Assembly (NCBI GenBank): GCA_934045075.1
Contig: OW203722.1
Span: 20,250,986 to 20,314,985 of the forward strand
Origin: Yponomeuta sedellus
Lineage: Eukaryota > Arthropoda > Insecta > Lepidoptera > Yponomeutidae
Reading direction: 5' to 3'
DNA: 64,000 bases
Made by a program: the position numbers and the translations under genes. Numbering within the stretch: the stretch's first letter is position 1; each line of letters begins with the position of its first letter. Shown here in pieces: positions 24,591 through 35,050 of this stretch. The notes beneath the pieces are model-generated. The model had not been told where the DNA came from and did not search any database. It saw only the letters and a list, made by a program, of their open reading frames with translations.

Positions 24591-25183
24591 AAAAGAGGTT
24601 ATCACATCGACGCGTATGTTAATTATGAAAAATAATTAACATGTTTTCGCATTATCTTCGTCAAATCTTAACCTATTTCGATATTTTTTTTTTGTTCTAC
24701 TAGGTATAGCGTCCCATTGGTCCCATTTTAATTTGGTGAAGATGTCATGAAGACTTTGAGAGATGGAGAAAAGAACTTTTCAATGGACAGCAGCAAATAA
24801 GGCCTAATGAGGCCCATTCATAAATAATATGCATATGTTTCATAAAATATAATATAAAAGCTGTCCCTGGGTAATTTGGTGATGTTCTGATGAAGACTTT
24901 CAGAGATGGGAATTTAGAACTTCAAATTTAAGTAAAAAAAATCACTTTGTTCATCAAATACTTTCATTAAGTAGCACATTATCTGGTGGACATTGTTACG
25001 AAGTTCATCAGCTCAAATGTAGTTCTTGAGAGGTTTTAAGTTTCTAATCTAGATAAAAATATGCCGTTTTCAGTTAACCAGAATTTAAGTCAAAATATAC
25101 AATTTTACTGTCGTGGTTATTAGTTCCTTAGTCAAAAATATACTATAGGCATGCGTAGTTATAAAAGTCACAATATCTATTTA

Positions 25184-25252
25184 GTTTCATACGAGTTTCA
25201 CAAGTCAGTCAGTGTTTTAATCACTGACTGACTTGTGAAACTCGTATGAAAC
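25184..25252. repeat. perfect 31-bp hairpin
   Basis: Two identical inverted 31-bp arms (outer GTTTCATACGAGTTTCACAA, inner GTCAGTCAGTG) surround a 7-base loop. I see no mismatch, so the duplication is recent or constrained. Confidence 0.9.
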
Positions 25253-25849
25253 GAAAATATGTTTACGCAGAGGACAAATACAGCGCTGGTGCACAAAAGT
25301 GTATTTTGCATGGGCCCTGTAATTTATAATAAGCTGTCTAGTGCATTAAGAGAACTGGACTTAGGCTTGTTCAAGCACAAATAAAAAAATATATTATTTA
25401 AAAACTGCTATCATACAATAATCGAATTTCTGACTGATAATTATATTGATTAAAATAAGTATAACAATGATATACTATTTGATATTATCCCCGTGACCTC
25501 TCTTGTTTGACATTTTTACTTATTATCGCATGGAATGTAATTTTTTTTATGTTCTTGACATTTTAAATTCTTGATGTTAATATAATAGGTCAATCAAATT
25601 AAAAAAAAATCCAGGAATTAATTTCCAGAAAGCTGGATATCATTTTATACCATCATTTGATCTTAAATGCGTGTAATGCGAATTCGCACGGTCCCAGGAG
25701 GTGAGCTCAACTTTTGGGGGCCAAAAAACCGCGAACTTATCACACTTTCTTTCAGTTTTGTGCTTCTAGCTCGGAAACGGTACTTTGGACTGGAATCTTC
25801 GTTATTGCAATATTAAAGAGAGTTAAATTTTGCGTTGTATGATTGTCTT

Positions 25850-26115
25850 CTTCTTCAGGCTATATTATGGAGTCCACTGCTGGACATAGCCCTCCCCTAG
25901 TGATGACCAGAGCGGCCTGTCTTATACCATCATTGGGGGTTAATGCCCATAATCCCCACGCTGGGCATGCGGGTTGAGGATCGCAGATTGGTGGCATTGT
26001 ACTGCAGGGGGCGCTGCTGCCCACCCCCCAGTTTGTGTCCCTTAGTCACCTTTTACGACACCCGCGGGAAGAATTTGGGTTGGTGCTATTCTTTAAGCCG
26101 AAACCACACAGCATG
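25850..26115. repeat. LINE-tail-like and trailing repeat fragment
   Basis: GTCCACTGCTGGACATAGCC is the wording of many lepidopteran non-LTR 3' ends. It is followed by TTGGGGGTTAATGCC, GGGGGCGCTGCTGCCC and ACACCCGCGGGAAGAA. No coding. It lies next to the decayed mariner. Confidence 0.6.
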
Positions 26116-26329
26116 ATTGTCTAAAACTTTAAATTCGATTTATTGGTATAGCCGAAATCAAAAGTTGTGAACCGGAACTTATTTACGTGCAAATTTACAT
26201 TTTGCGAATTTTCAAGACCATATTTCTTTGAAACTGATACTCTTACTTCTATTGAAATACCCATAAGACAAACATTGTAGAGAATAAAATTTCACATTAT
26301 ACCTAAAAACTATTTTTATTTAATCTTTT

Positions 26330-27714
26330 CAGAGCACTCTCCACCAGCCTCTATACCACGTATCATGCGTCTGAACCAATTTACAAAACATTTATTCCAG
26401 TCCTCCGCAGACACCTCTTCCACGGCCTTCTCAAACGCTGCTAGCGCGTCTTCCGGCGATGAAAACTGTATCCCTTTGAGCAGATTTTTTATTTTAGGCA
26501 GTAAAAAGAAGTCACACGGAACCTAATCAGGACTGTAAGGAGGGTCTCCTAAGACTCTGATCTGTGTGGAGTCCAGGAAGTCCCTCGTTTTGATCGCAGT
26601 GTGCGCGGGCGCGTTGTCGTGGTGAAGAAGGACCCCGCGGAGCCCGTTGTTCAATCGCTTGTTGCTCAATTCAGAAAAAAACTTCTGGCAGGCATTTTGT
26701 GTTATACCATTCAGCGTTTAATGACTTTGTTTAATTTCAAAGTTACGTACATTTGAGAATTTGTAGTTGCAATACCACTCGCTAACTGTGAAGGAAAATA
26801 TCGTGAGGAAACCCGCGGCCTGGTTGGCTCCGCACGTATTGACTAGTCTTTCCTGTGGGCTAGGCCGACTAAGCTGTCAGGATGGTATAGGTGCTGGGCA
26901 AGCCTACACCATCTATAAAACCATGTCCCAGGCACTACAGCGTCGGAGTGGGCCCTTCACCCATCTAGTGTGAGTGAAGATACCACTGGACGCTGTATAA
27001 ATCATCTCATTAAGTAGATGCAAAAAGGCCAATATTATTATTATTCAGCGCTGATGCTGCTTTGGTCTCAAAGTGGAATTGAAGTTAGGTACCCCGTCAA
27101 AGTGAAGAAACTATAAAAAAATCCTGCGCTCCTCGATCGCTTCACTTTGTTAGGCGTTGGTTCATTTTGAAACAACCAAACTGTCGACTGATGCTTTGTT
27201 TCTGGATCATATTGAGAAATCCAGGATTCGTCACCTGTCACAGTGTCGTAAACGCGCCGTGACGAGCCAGCATCAAATTTTTGTAACAAATCACGGCACC
27301 AATCCACACGGGCCTGCTTCTGAGCTTCGGTGAGGTTGTGCGGCACCCAGCGGAAAATTATTCTCCTTACGGGAAGGTGCTTGTGCAAAATCTTGTGAAC
27401 ACTTCCTGAACCAATCTGCAGTGTATGCTGAATCTTTTCGTACTTAATTCGTCTGTTTTCTTGAATTATTTTTTTTACTGCCAGCAAACTTTCTTCGGTG
27501 ACAGCCGTGATAGGACGACCACTCCTTTGTTCATTCCCTCAAAGTAAGATGACCGCGTTTGAACTCGCTATACCAGCGGTAGATGGTTGTTTTTGAAGGT
27601 CCTTCATTCATAAAAGCAATTCGAAGTCGATCACATGACTCATCAGGTCTTAAGCCACTTTTGAAATAATATAAAATCATAGCACGAAAATGTTCTGAAT
27701 GCCTATCCATTTTG
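26330..27714 (-). pseudogene. mariner-family transposase, broken
   Basis: Read from the right, the protein starts MDRHSEHFRAMILYYFKSG (helix-turn-helix region), continues KTTIYRWYSEFKRG, and breaks near 27500-27530. It then resumes with NRRIKYEKIQ, TGDESWISQYDPETKHQS (first catalytic Asp), and after another break HHDNAPAHT (second Asp) and PPYSPD, followed by an in-frame stop (TAG) and VPCDFF (third Asp). This pattern fits a DD34D mariner. A SINE at 26717-27042 interrupts the region before HHDNAPAH, and joining across the SINE target duplication restores frame there. The stop and frame breaks show the copy was dying independently of the SINE. It cannot encode transposase now. Confidence 0.9.
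26717..27042 (+). mobile_element. 5'-truncated tRNA-derived SINE inside mariner
   Basis: It is flanked by ATTCAGCG at 26709-26716 and 27043-27050 (8-bp target duplication). It lacks the tRNA head and begins at the TTAATGACTTTG region. The body and 3' tail match 62266-62670, ending in an (ATT)n run. Confidence 0.9.
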
Positions 27715-28439
27715 GCTCTCAAAAAATGCGGAGGGAAATTTGAAAATAGAACAGTAGTATTTTTACTTTTAAATAAATGACGTTTTCATAACAACTACTA
27801 GTGGCCAATGTCTTATACATAAAAACTATTTTTCAAAACTTTCTGAGTGGCCTGGTATAGACAACTCAACTTTCAAATTCAGTTATTATCTAAGACTATA
27901 TTTGCATGAATTCAAAATTATATTTTTTTCATTTTGCGGATTTTCCGTTAGTATGAGGTGTGAAGTCTACATTTAAGGCAATTTGAGGGTAAGGAACATT
28001 TCAATGCAACATTTTAAGGACGCGGTCAGAAAACTAGAGATTCAAAGTAGGTATTGTGAATGAAAAACAATTTTACGCAAGTGATCTATAATTAGTACCT
28101 TAGGAAGCAATAGAAACATTAAAAATGAATGTGACATTGATAAAATATATAGATATGCAGCACAGCATTCAAGTTCCCATTTTCTTAGTTGTTGAAATTA
28201 CCCGGTTCACAACTTTTGATTTCAGATATACCACTAAGCCTAATTACTTGTTAATTTCTATATTACTTGTTACTATAAATTCTTCTTAGTCTGTACCTAC
28301 GCTCTACTGAGCAGTCGTGGTCTTCAAAAAGAGGCTTCATTATAGGCTAATGTTGCGTGTCTCACGATGTCTCGCCGACGTTTACAATATTTACAGAATA
28401 TTTCGTTGTATTCACTTCAAAAATAAATAATTTAATTAA

Positions 28440-28496
28440 TAATAGTACCTACGGAACCCTTCGTGCGCAAGTGACTCGGACTTGGCCAGTTGATTT
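28440..28496 (-). repeat. family D edge fragment
   Basis: TACGGAACCCTTCGTGCGC followed by GACTCGGACTTGGCCAGTT is the reverse of the GGGTTCCGTA family edge. Confidence 0.6.
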
Positions 28497-29172
28497 TTTT
28501 ACTTACTATGCTTGCTTGCTAGATACCGATTTGGTACCTAATCCATAATTATACAAATTAGACATATTCATGCCTGCTCACACACTTGATTCATTCATCG
28601 CATGGGTGCTATAAAACTATTATAACGAAGAACTAATTATTTTAGATCTTCTACAAATGTTGTTTGTTGTAGATTCAACTCTAGTAATTTGTATCTTTTT
28701 ACATTTACATCAGCTCTTCTAAATAGGTAGATCAGATTTCTGTTGGTAGAAAGTTAAAACAAACGCAATCATTTTTCGTCCAACGAACGATTGCGCTCGG
28801 GGTGCCAGGCGACGTTGCCAAGTAGTGCGGGGTGAGTACCTAGGCGACGCGTCGTTGCCAAGTTGCCCTAGCAACATCTCTGCATCCATCGCCGTGTGTG
28901 GGAGCGTGTTTTACTTTTGAGAGTAGGTATGTTCTGCGTAAGATTGTAAACGTAGGTAGTGGTTATATACTCTGATTGTAAGCACGTGATATGTGAGTAA
29001 GCTACCTATGCTCTGGGTATCTGCCTTAGTTAAAATTAATATAGATAGTAAATAATCTAGGAGCCCGCGCGACACATTAGCACACTAGCTAAAACGGCGA
29101 GGGCTATTGTCTGTCTTTGTGTTGTCTCACCGGCCCGGCACCGGCTCGCGACTCCGGGGCCGGTCGGCGCCG
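28497..29172. other. left flank of Transib
   Basis: No gene is recognised. The last ~60 bp are very GC-rich (CACCGGCCCGGCACCGG), in keeping with the GC-rich target preference known for Transib elements. Confidence 0.5.
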
Positions 29173-29589
29173 CACGGTGGGCTGAGAATCACGTTTCAAA
29201 GACATATGAACTTGAGTTTTCAAGTGTCACTTTTTTCTCTCGAAATAGGTTTTATTACTCATTATCATTACTATACTAAACAATGTGATGAGAGACTATT
29301 TAGAGAGCAAACGGATGTGTAAGAATTTTTCGAAGAAAAATTTGTATGGAGCTGACATGAAAAGTGGCTATAGCTCTGGAATCGCAAGTTTGGCCGTAAT
29401 ATCCTTGGAGATGTAAAAAGTGCTATTTATTTGTGATTTTTCGGCATACTTTTTATAGCAGTGCCCTTTGCGATTTTTTTAAAATTAATAATGTGTATTT
29501 TATACTTAAATGACTAGTTAGACCAACTTTAGATATACCCTATACCATATGCCCTAGCCTATGAAATTAAAATTAGGCGTGTTATATAT

Positions 29590-29636
29590 AATGTACATAT
29601 TATCCCTTTATTTTGTAAAGGGATAATATGTACATT
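29590..29636. repeat. perfect 21-bp hairpin in the foldback loop
   Basis: AATGTACATATTATCCCTTT and its inverse flank the 5-base loop TTTTG. No mismatch. Confidence 0.9.
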
Positions 29637-29799
29637 AGACGACATTCACCAAAGTAAGAAAGGTTTTAATAAAATACCAATTTTTCAAAATATATTTTTA
29701 CTAATTGCACATTCACTGACCACGAACTGGCAGACGCCAAGTAAGACACCTACCAGTTCGCTCGACCGATGATCCCAAAAATATCGCTGGTGGTGGCTG

Positions 29800-29885
29800 G
29801 GTGAGGATTGCTGAGGATAGAGTAATGTGGCTTGCCCTGGGAGAGGCCTATATGCAGCAGTGGACAAATACAGGCTGATTGATTG
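29800..29885 (+). repeat. LINE 3'-tail-like fragment
   Basis: GGAGAGGCCTATATGCAGCA and GTGGACAAATACAGGCTGAT are standard lepidopteran non-LTR tail wording. A similar piece is at 46740-46800. Confidence 0.6.
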
Positions 29886-29967
29886 CACATTAAATATAAA
29901 GACCGTTTCTTTATCATGAATTCCCAAAAACGTTAATATCACTTTAATAATTCGTAAAACAAGTCTT

Positions 29968-29991
29968 ATTATTATTATTATTATTATTATA
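29968..29991. repeat. (TTA)n microsatellite
   Basis: About eight TTA units. Confidence 0.9.
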
Positions 29992-30531
29992 TTTTTAAAA
30001 ATCGCAAAAGGTACCGCTATAAAAAGTATGCTGAAAAATCACAAATAAGTAGCACTACATCTGCAAGTATATTACGGCCAAACTTGCGATTCTAGAGTTA
30101 TAGCCACTTTTCATGTCAGCTTCATACAAATTTTTCTTCGAAAAATTCTTACGCGTCCGTTTGCTCTATAAATTGTCTCTCATCACATTGTTTTGTGTAG
30201 TAATGAGTAATAAAACCTATTTCGAGAGAAAAAAGTGACACTTGAAAACTCAAGTTCCTAGAGTCCCGCCGGTGCCGTCACCGGGGGTAGCAAGCAATAT
30301 TTTTTCAAGTTATTTAAGCGTCTATCTTCATATTTTCACAATTAATATAAACAATAACATCATGTATGATGACTAAATCACCGAATTAGTTAATAACACC
30401 TGAGGTATACTAGGAATTGGAGTTTGATTACCATTAGGGGTATTGTAGTTGCGTATAAATGGAAGGTAAAATATTTTATGTGCTCATTGACATTTTGTCC
30501 TGCTAAAAAAACATACTTACCCAAATCATAA

Positions 30532-31531
30532 AGAGAAAAATATGGAATCGCAAGTCTGACAACTAAACTTGACTTGTTCGTGGTTTTGAAGCAGTGTGGA
30601 AAGCTAAGCAACTACTCTACTTTGTTGGAAAAAGTTGTATCGCTATTGAACCTTCATCATCTTTTCGATGAAGATCTTGATATGCTTCGAGAATTCTGTC
30701 GAAGATTCAGTCAACAAGTTACCAAGAGATGGAAGACAGCAAATAGAAACCAGGATATTTTCAGAAAAAAATATGAAAACTGGCTCGTAATGAGTATTGA
30801 CTGGCCATGTTGTGTTGTTTCACATATTATACCAGATGGAACAGCTTCGGTATGCCAAGAAGGCATAAGTTCTTGCACTGAAGTACCATTTGGATCTTTG
30901 GGAGCAAAACAAAGGAAAAGGAGGCTACAACATGAAAGTCATGAAGACACCGATAAATCAATCTGTGTTACAATAGAAAATTTGAAGAAAGAAGGAAACG
31001 AATGTTTAGGCAAAGTAATTTAAGAAGAATCCTGAAGAAGCAGTAAAAATCTATAACGATATAGAAATGAAGAAATTAAAGAAAACTACAGTTACGCCAG
31101 AAAAAGCGCTAGGCCTTTTATTTTCTCTGGGATTATCAAAGTGGAAATATATTACACTGAGAGAGATGACAATGCGTGAGGGCTTAACAGACTTTCACCC
31201 ATCGTATTACAAGATTCAGCAAGCCAAGTCAAGCTGTTATCCTCCCGATCAGGCTTTCATTATAAATGACACCATGGCGAAACTAGATCTGCAAGCTCTG
31301 TTGAATATAACCATACAACAAATTTTGAAAACCTTACCAGAACTGTCTGCTTACATGGGTAAAACACTGGTTTTGTTATCCAAGTGGGGTTTCGACGGTT
31401 CATCAAACCAAAGCAGATACAATCAAAGCATTGAAGGAGGTGAAACAGATGAATCTCTGTTTATGACAACACTTGTTCCGCTGCAGTTATCTAACGGGAC
31501 TGAAGTTATATGGAAAAACCCGAAGCCATGC
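30532..31531 (+). pseudogene. Transib transposase, N-terminal part
   Basis: The frame opens at 30532 without an ATG and runs through LREFCRRFSQQVTKRWK and FRKKYENWL to a stop near 31021. The reading resumes one frame over at about 31024 (NPEEAVKIYNDIE, TVTPEKALGLLFSLGLSKWK, IQQAKSSCYPPDQAF), so one frameshift separates the pieces. The first catalytic Asp is in KWGFDGSS (codon 31394-31396). It stops at VIWKNPKPC, where the THAP element is inserted. Transib transposases are the relatives of RAG1; these blocks are family-specific. Confidence 0.85.
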
Positions 31532-33205
31532 CAGGCGTCCGTCACTCGCTCAAGGTCACGCGTTATATACCTGCCGCCCGGCGTATCGTCCACGATACAA
31601 CCGACAAAGGGCCGCTACGCCCGCCTGAGCGCTCTCACCGCACGTTTCCCGCGTTTACTACTCGAAATGCCGAAACCACGTAATTATTGTGCAGTGGATG
31701 GGTGTAAAGGTAAAAAAACAAATGAAGAATTATCATTTTTTTCACTGCCGAAAGACGAAGAAAGGTAAGTAGTACATATTTGAAATCTTATATTTATATC
31801 TTTAAATATAAGGTAGGTCTAGGTACTATAAAAGTAAAATAAGCAAAGGTAACTGCTTTTTTTCGTTGAGTTGTTAATTTTGATTCTAAATAACCACATC
31901 CGTTCTAACATTATTATGGGTGTCTCTGTCTTTCACGTTTTCACGGCTGCACTGTGGCTATACCGAAAATTTTTAAAAATGCACAACAATCATAGTAGTA
32001 ATATGATGGAAAATGACAAAAATAACAATTATATAATAGTTCGCTAATAATATATAATAGCAACTGCTAAAAGTCGTGAAGTCGTGAATAAAAATAAATG
32101 CACGACAAAGATGGGCAGTTACCATCGATAAAATATTACTACTTTAGTAATATTTTATCTTACCCATCTTTTTCGTGTATGTATTTGTTTTTAATGCTAA
32201 TTTAGAATCAAGGCTTTTTAGTGTTTCTTAGTAAGCATTAGAAACAAAACATGTACAACAAACATGGTTGTCAAATATTTATGTATTTTACGAATTCAAA
32301 CCAATATAATGTGGTCGATTCTGACCGCCACGCCCAATCCAAAAACTAAAATCAGTTCTGTCTGTCCCCTTCTTCTTAGATATAGAGGGACAAATAGAAC
32401 CCATTCCAATTTCAGAATTAAACGTGGCGGTCAAAATCGCCCACAATGACAAAAAATTAAGTTTGATACCTTAATGTTTGCTTTTCAGATCAATTGGCTT
32501 GAGGTAATAGGGAGGCCTGATCTACCTACCAACAACTCAAACAAAGCCAGCGTGTCATTTTATGTTACAAATTTTTACAAATAAATAAATATGGTTATTT
32601 CACAACATTCGTTTTATTACAGCAATAATCATCTGCCACAAAAGATATGCGCTAGTCCCACTGGTGGTACATTTAAGAAGCGGTTGAAAGAGCATTATCT
32701 ATCTCTGTCATAACATTGAGCTATATATTTATGTATTTATTTTTAGTTTACATAGTTTATGTCTTTCTTTCATACCTAGTTAGGTAGGTTATTCAATATT
32801 TACGTAGTATATTTTGTACACGTATATAGACCCGCTTTTTACTGCTTCTCCGACTTTCTAAGGTTTGCTGGAAGAAATCTCTTACAGAGATAAGCTCGCC
32901 TTTGTACATGTTATTTCTTATGTAATGTCCTGTTAAATGTTTCGTGTGCAATAAAGTATAATTAATCTAATCATCATAGGTATGTATGTACAACCCTAGC
33001 GCATTCGTGCGATGACGCGCTTGCACGTGAGTCGCACGGTGGGCAACACAATCTCGACTCTTTGAGCGGTACTTATGATATATTTCTCCTCGCTGTGAAC
33101 AGTAGTTATTATTATTAAAATTTTGTAGGCTATTATAGCGTAGGTATTTTCACTTTAGTATGGGAGTGATGTATCTGTTACGTAGTAACTATTATCTAAT
33201 CTGTG
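31532..33205 (+). mobile_element. 1674-bp insertion with THAP exon, inside Transib
   Basis: It is flanked by GCCATGC at 31525-31531 and 33206-33212. Deleting one copy plus the insert rejoins the Transib frame as NPKPCSVFYCRPVQF, which is what the family needs. The insert starts CAGGCG and ends TCTGTG, with no long terminal inverted repeat. It contains a THAP-type exon (31667-31764), a GC-rich 5' stretch and, near 32660-32712, a short LINE-like C-terminal reading (KKRLKEHYLSLS then stop). The 7-bp duplication plus THAP would fit a P-type or related transposon, but the class is unproven. Confidence 0.75.
31667..31764 (+). pseudogene. THAP zinc-finger domain, first half
   Basis: The ATG begins MPKPRNYCAVDGC, the C2 half of a C2CH THAP finger, continuing ELSFFSLPKDEE, then a clean donor (AG|GTAAGT) in phase 2. 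The matching second half appears from 32489 after a TTGCTTTTCAG acceptor: NWLEVIGRPDLP, with the THAP tryptophan. With that donor and acceptor the frame is wrong and meets TAA, and the C-terminal CSxHF pair reads TNFYK. The finger is therefore broken twice. THAP domains bind DNA in P-element transposases and in host regulators. Confidence 0.7.
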
Positions 33206-33212
33206 GCCATGC

Positions 33213-34271
33213 TCAGTTTTCTACTGTAGACCTGTACAGTTTCTTTTCGCAAAAGAAAGAGAGTCTCTCGTAAAAGAAGAAATGAAGAAAATGGAAGAGG
33301 AAATAGCTGCATTGGTGCCCTCAGAATGCAGAAATATAAAAATAAATCATGATGTAGTCATGACTATGATCGACGGAAAAGTTTGCAGTTATTTATCCGA
33401 AGCTCTTTCCAGTGCAGTTTGCTATTTATTTCTAGCAAAACCGAGCGAGATGAACAATATTGATGCAGTAATACGAAGAGAAGTAGCCAACAACATGTTA
33501 AAATTCGGCTTATCTCCGTTACATGCCCAAATTAACTGCATGGAATGTTTGCTACATATAGCATACAGACTGGAGTTGAAGACTTGGGCAGTAAGAGGAC
33601 ATAAAGATAAGGCTGTCATGCTGACCAAAAAGCAGTTGCTGCAAGAACGATTCCAACAGAAGCTTGGTCTTCTTGTGGACGTGGTCAAACAGAGCTCTGG
33701 AACAACGAACGATGGAAATAACGCACGAAAATTCTTCGATGACCCAAAACAGACAGCCGAGATAACAGGAGTGGATGAAGAATTGATTAGAAGATTTGCA
33801 GTCATACTTCAAGCCATTACATCTGGTGAAGAAATAAACGTCGACAAGTACAAAGAATATGGCCGAAGTACTGTAGAAAGGTACCTGGACCAATACAGCT
33901 GGTACTATATGCCAGCTACAGTGCACAAGTTGCTAATCCATGGTGTTGAAATTATAAGGAACTCCTTGGTTCCTACTGGGATCTTATCTGAAGAAGCATC
34001 CAAAGCTCCCAACAAAGATTTTCGATGTTAACGAGAATTACACTCGCGAAAGAACACCAGGAAGAATTCAAACGAAGATGTCATCAAAAGGATGCTTCTC
34101 ACTTCTGATCCTTTTATTTCTTCAATGCGACCAGTTATGAGGATAGCTTTAAAGAAAAAAATGAGTCAAGAAGCAGTGGATCTTTAGGTATTACAACGAC
34201 ATCATATTGAGTTCTGTAACGTCGAAAATATTGAAAGTGACACAGATTCCGAGAAAGAAACTGATTTATAA
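33213..34271 (+). pseudogene. Transib transposase, C-terminal catalytic part
   Basis: It resumes directly after the THAP element with CRPVQFLFAKERESLVKEE. The second catalytic Asp is in MTMIDGKVC (codon 33372-33374) and the Glu in NCMECLLHIAY (codon 33543-33545). The family signatures TNDGNNARKFFDD, SWYYMPATVHKLLIHG and LSEEASKAPNKDFR follow. The frame is open to 34031; shifts near 34028 and 34060 lead to VIKRMLLTSDPFISSM, then a TAG at 34185-34187, and a tail ending at 34271. A poly(A) signal AATAAA follows at 34540-34545. All three catalytic positions are kept, so the damage is mostly in the tail and in the insertion. Confidence 0.88.
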
Positions 34272-35050
34272 GAATAATTTATATGATTTTTGTTTGCAAT
34301 ATGTTATTGTAATTCTTTTATTTATATTTTTTATACATTGGTTTCTTTACTTGTCTTTTATGTACCTATTTTAATGTAAGGGATTCATAGCTAGTATTTT
34401 ATTCATGTAGTTTTAAAGGCTTATTTTTTATGTTTACATGATTTAACATTTTTAAAATGTATGTATGTTTTAAAATGTAACTTGGACTTATTTCATGTAT
34501 CTTTGTAAATATTTTATGCTTGTGTTTTTCCTCGTGTACAATAAAGAATATTCATATCTTATTTGATTTTCATGTGTATAATTTGTTCGTATATGACAAT
34601 GTTTTAGAACAGTATTTAAGTAGTTATACTGTATGATTCTTTATAATTATAAAGAATCCTTAATTAAGGAAGGTACATAATTTGACAAACACAAAATATA
34701 CGCTTAAATACCTTAAAAAAATATTTTAAATGAATTTAATTTTTTTTCGACCAAAGTCGCACGAGTGCGCCCATAGTGCAGTATGTCAAAAAATCCATAA
34801 AAATGCAGGCAATAATCGTGCTGAAGGAAATAACGGGCAAGTGTGCGATAATCAAGTTATGGCCAATTTTATAGTAACTTCCATACATTTTTTTTAACCA
34901 AGTGGAAAAAAAGTACTTGCACAAAGGTAAACATACTGCACTTCAAATATGTTGAAAGATTAGCCTTCCTAAGTGGATTCCTGTGAAAAAAAAATAACAA
35001 TTCAAAATTCGATCTCTAAGTCTATGGGGAGCGATTTTCAGCCCACCGTG

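Larger units (their letters stand above)
26143..28234. repeat. inverted ends bracketing the mariner region
   Basis: The left end holds GAAATCAAAAGTTGTGAACC and the right end GGTTCACAACTTTTGATTTC, extending to ~32 bp with few mismatches. They enclose the mariner remnant and its SINE. They may be an older element into which mariner jumped; I could not match them to mariner's own termini. Confidence 0.6.
29208..30257. repeat. large foldback inside the Transib left end
   Basis: The left arm ~29208-29490 (GAACTTGAGTTTTCAAGTGT at its outer end) is repeated in inverse at ~29995-30257. Arms are ~260 bp with scattered changes. The left arm is continuous with the Transib terminus, so the right arm looks like an inverted second copy of the Transib left end lacking its last ~35 bp. 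Confidence 0.8.
29173..35050 (+). mobile_element. Transib DNA transposon, nested and inactivated
   Basis: The termini are CACGGTGGGCTGAGAATC (29173 onward) and its inverse ending at 35050 (one difference in the first 18 bp). The CACGGTG start matches the heptamer style of Transib ends and of V(D)J signal sequences. The similarity of the two ends continues in degenerate form for ~230 bp (GTATGGA, GGCTATAGCTC versus GGCCATAACTT). The transposase is in two parts (30532-31531 and 33213-34271). Removing the 1674-bp THAP insertion and the ~1-kb foldback interior leaves ~3.2 kb, close to a typical Transib. The 5-bp flanks CGCCG and CGGAG are GC-rich as expected but not identical. Confidence 0.85.

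Noticed and set aside
30532..34271. A RAG1 gene or host-domesticated RAG-like gene
   Set aside because: Terminal repeats with a CACGGTG start, frameshifts and an internal insertion show a dead Transib transposon, not a host gene.
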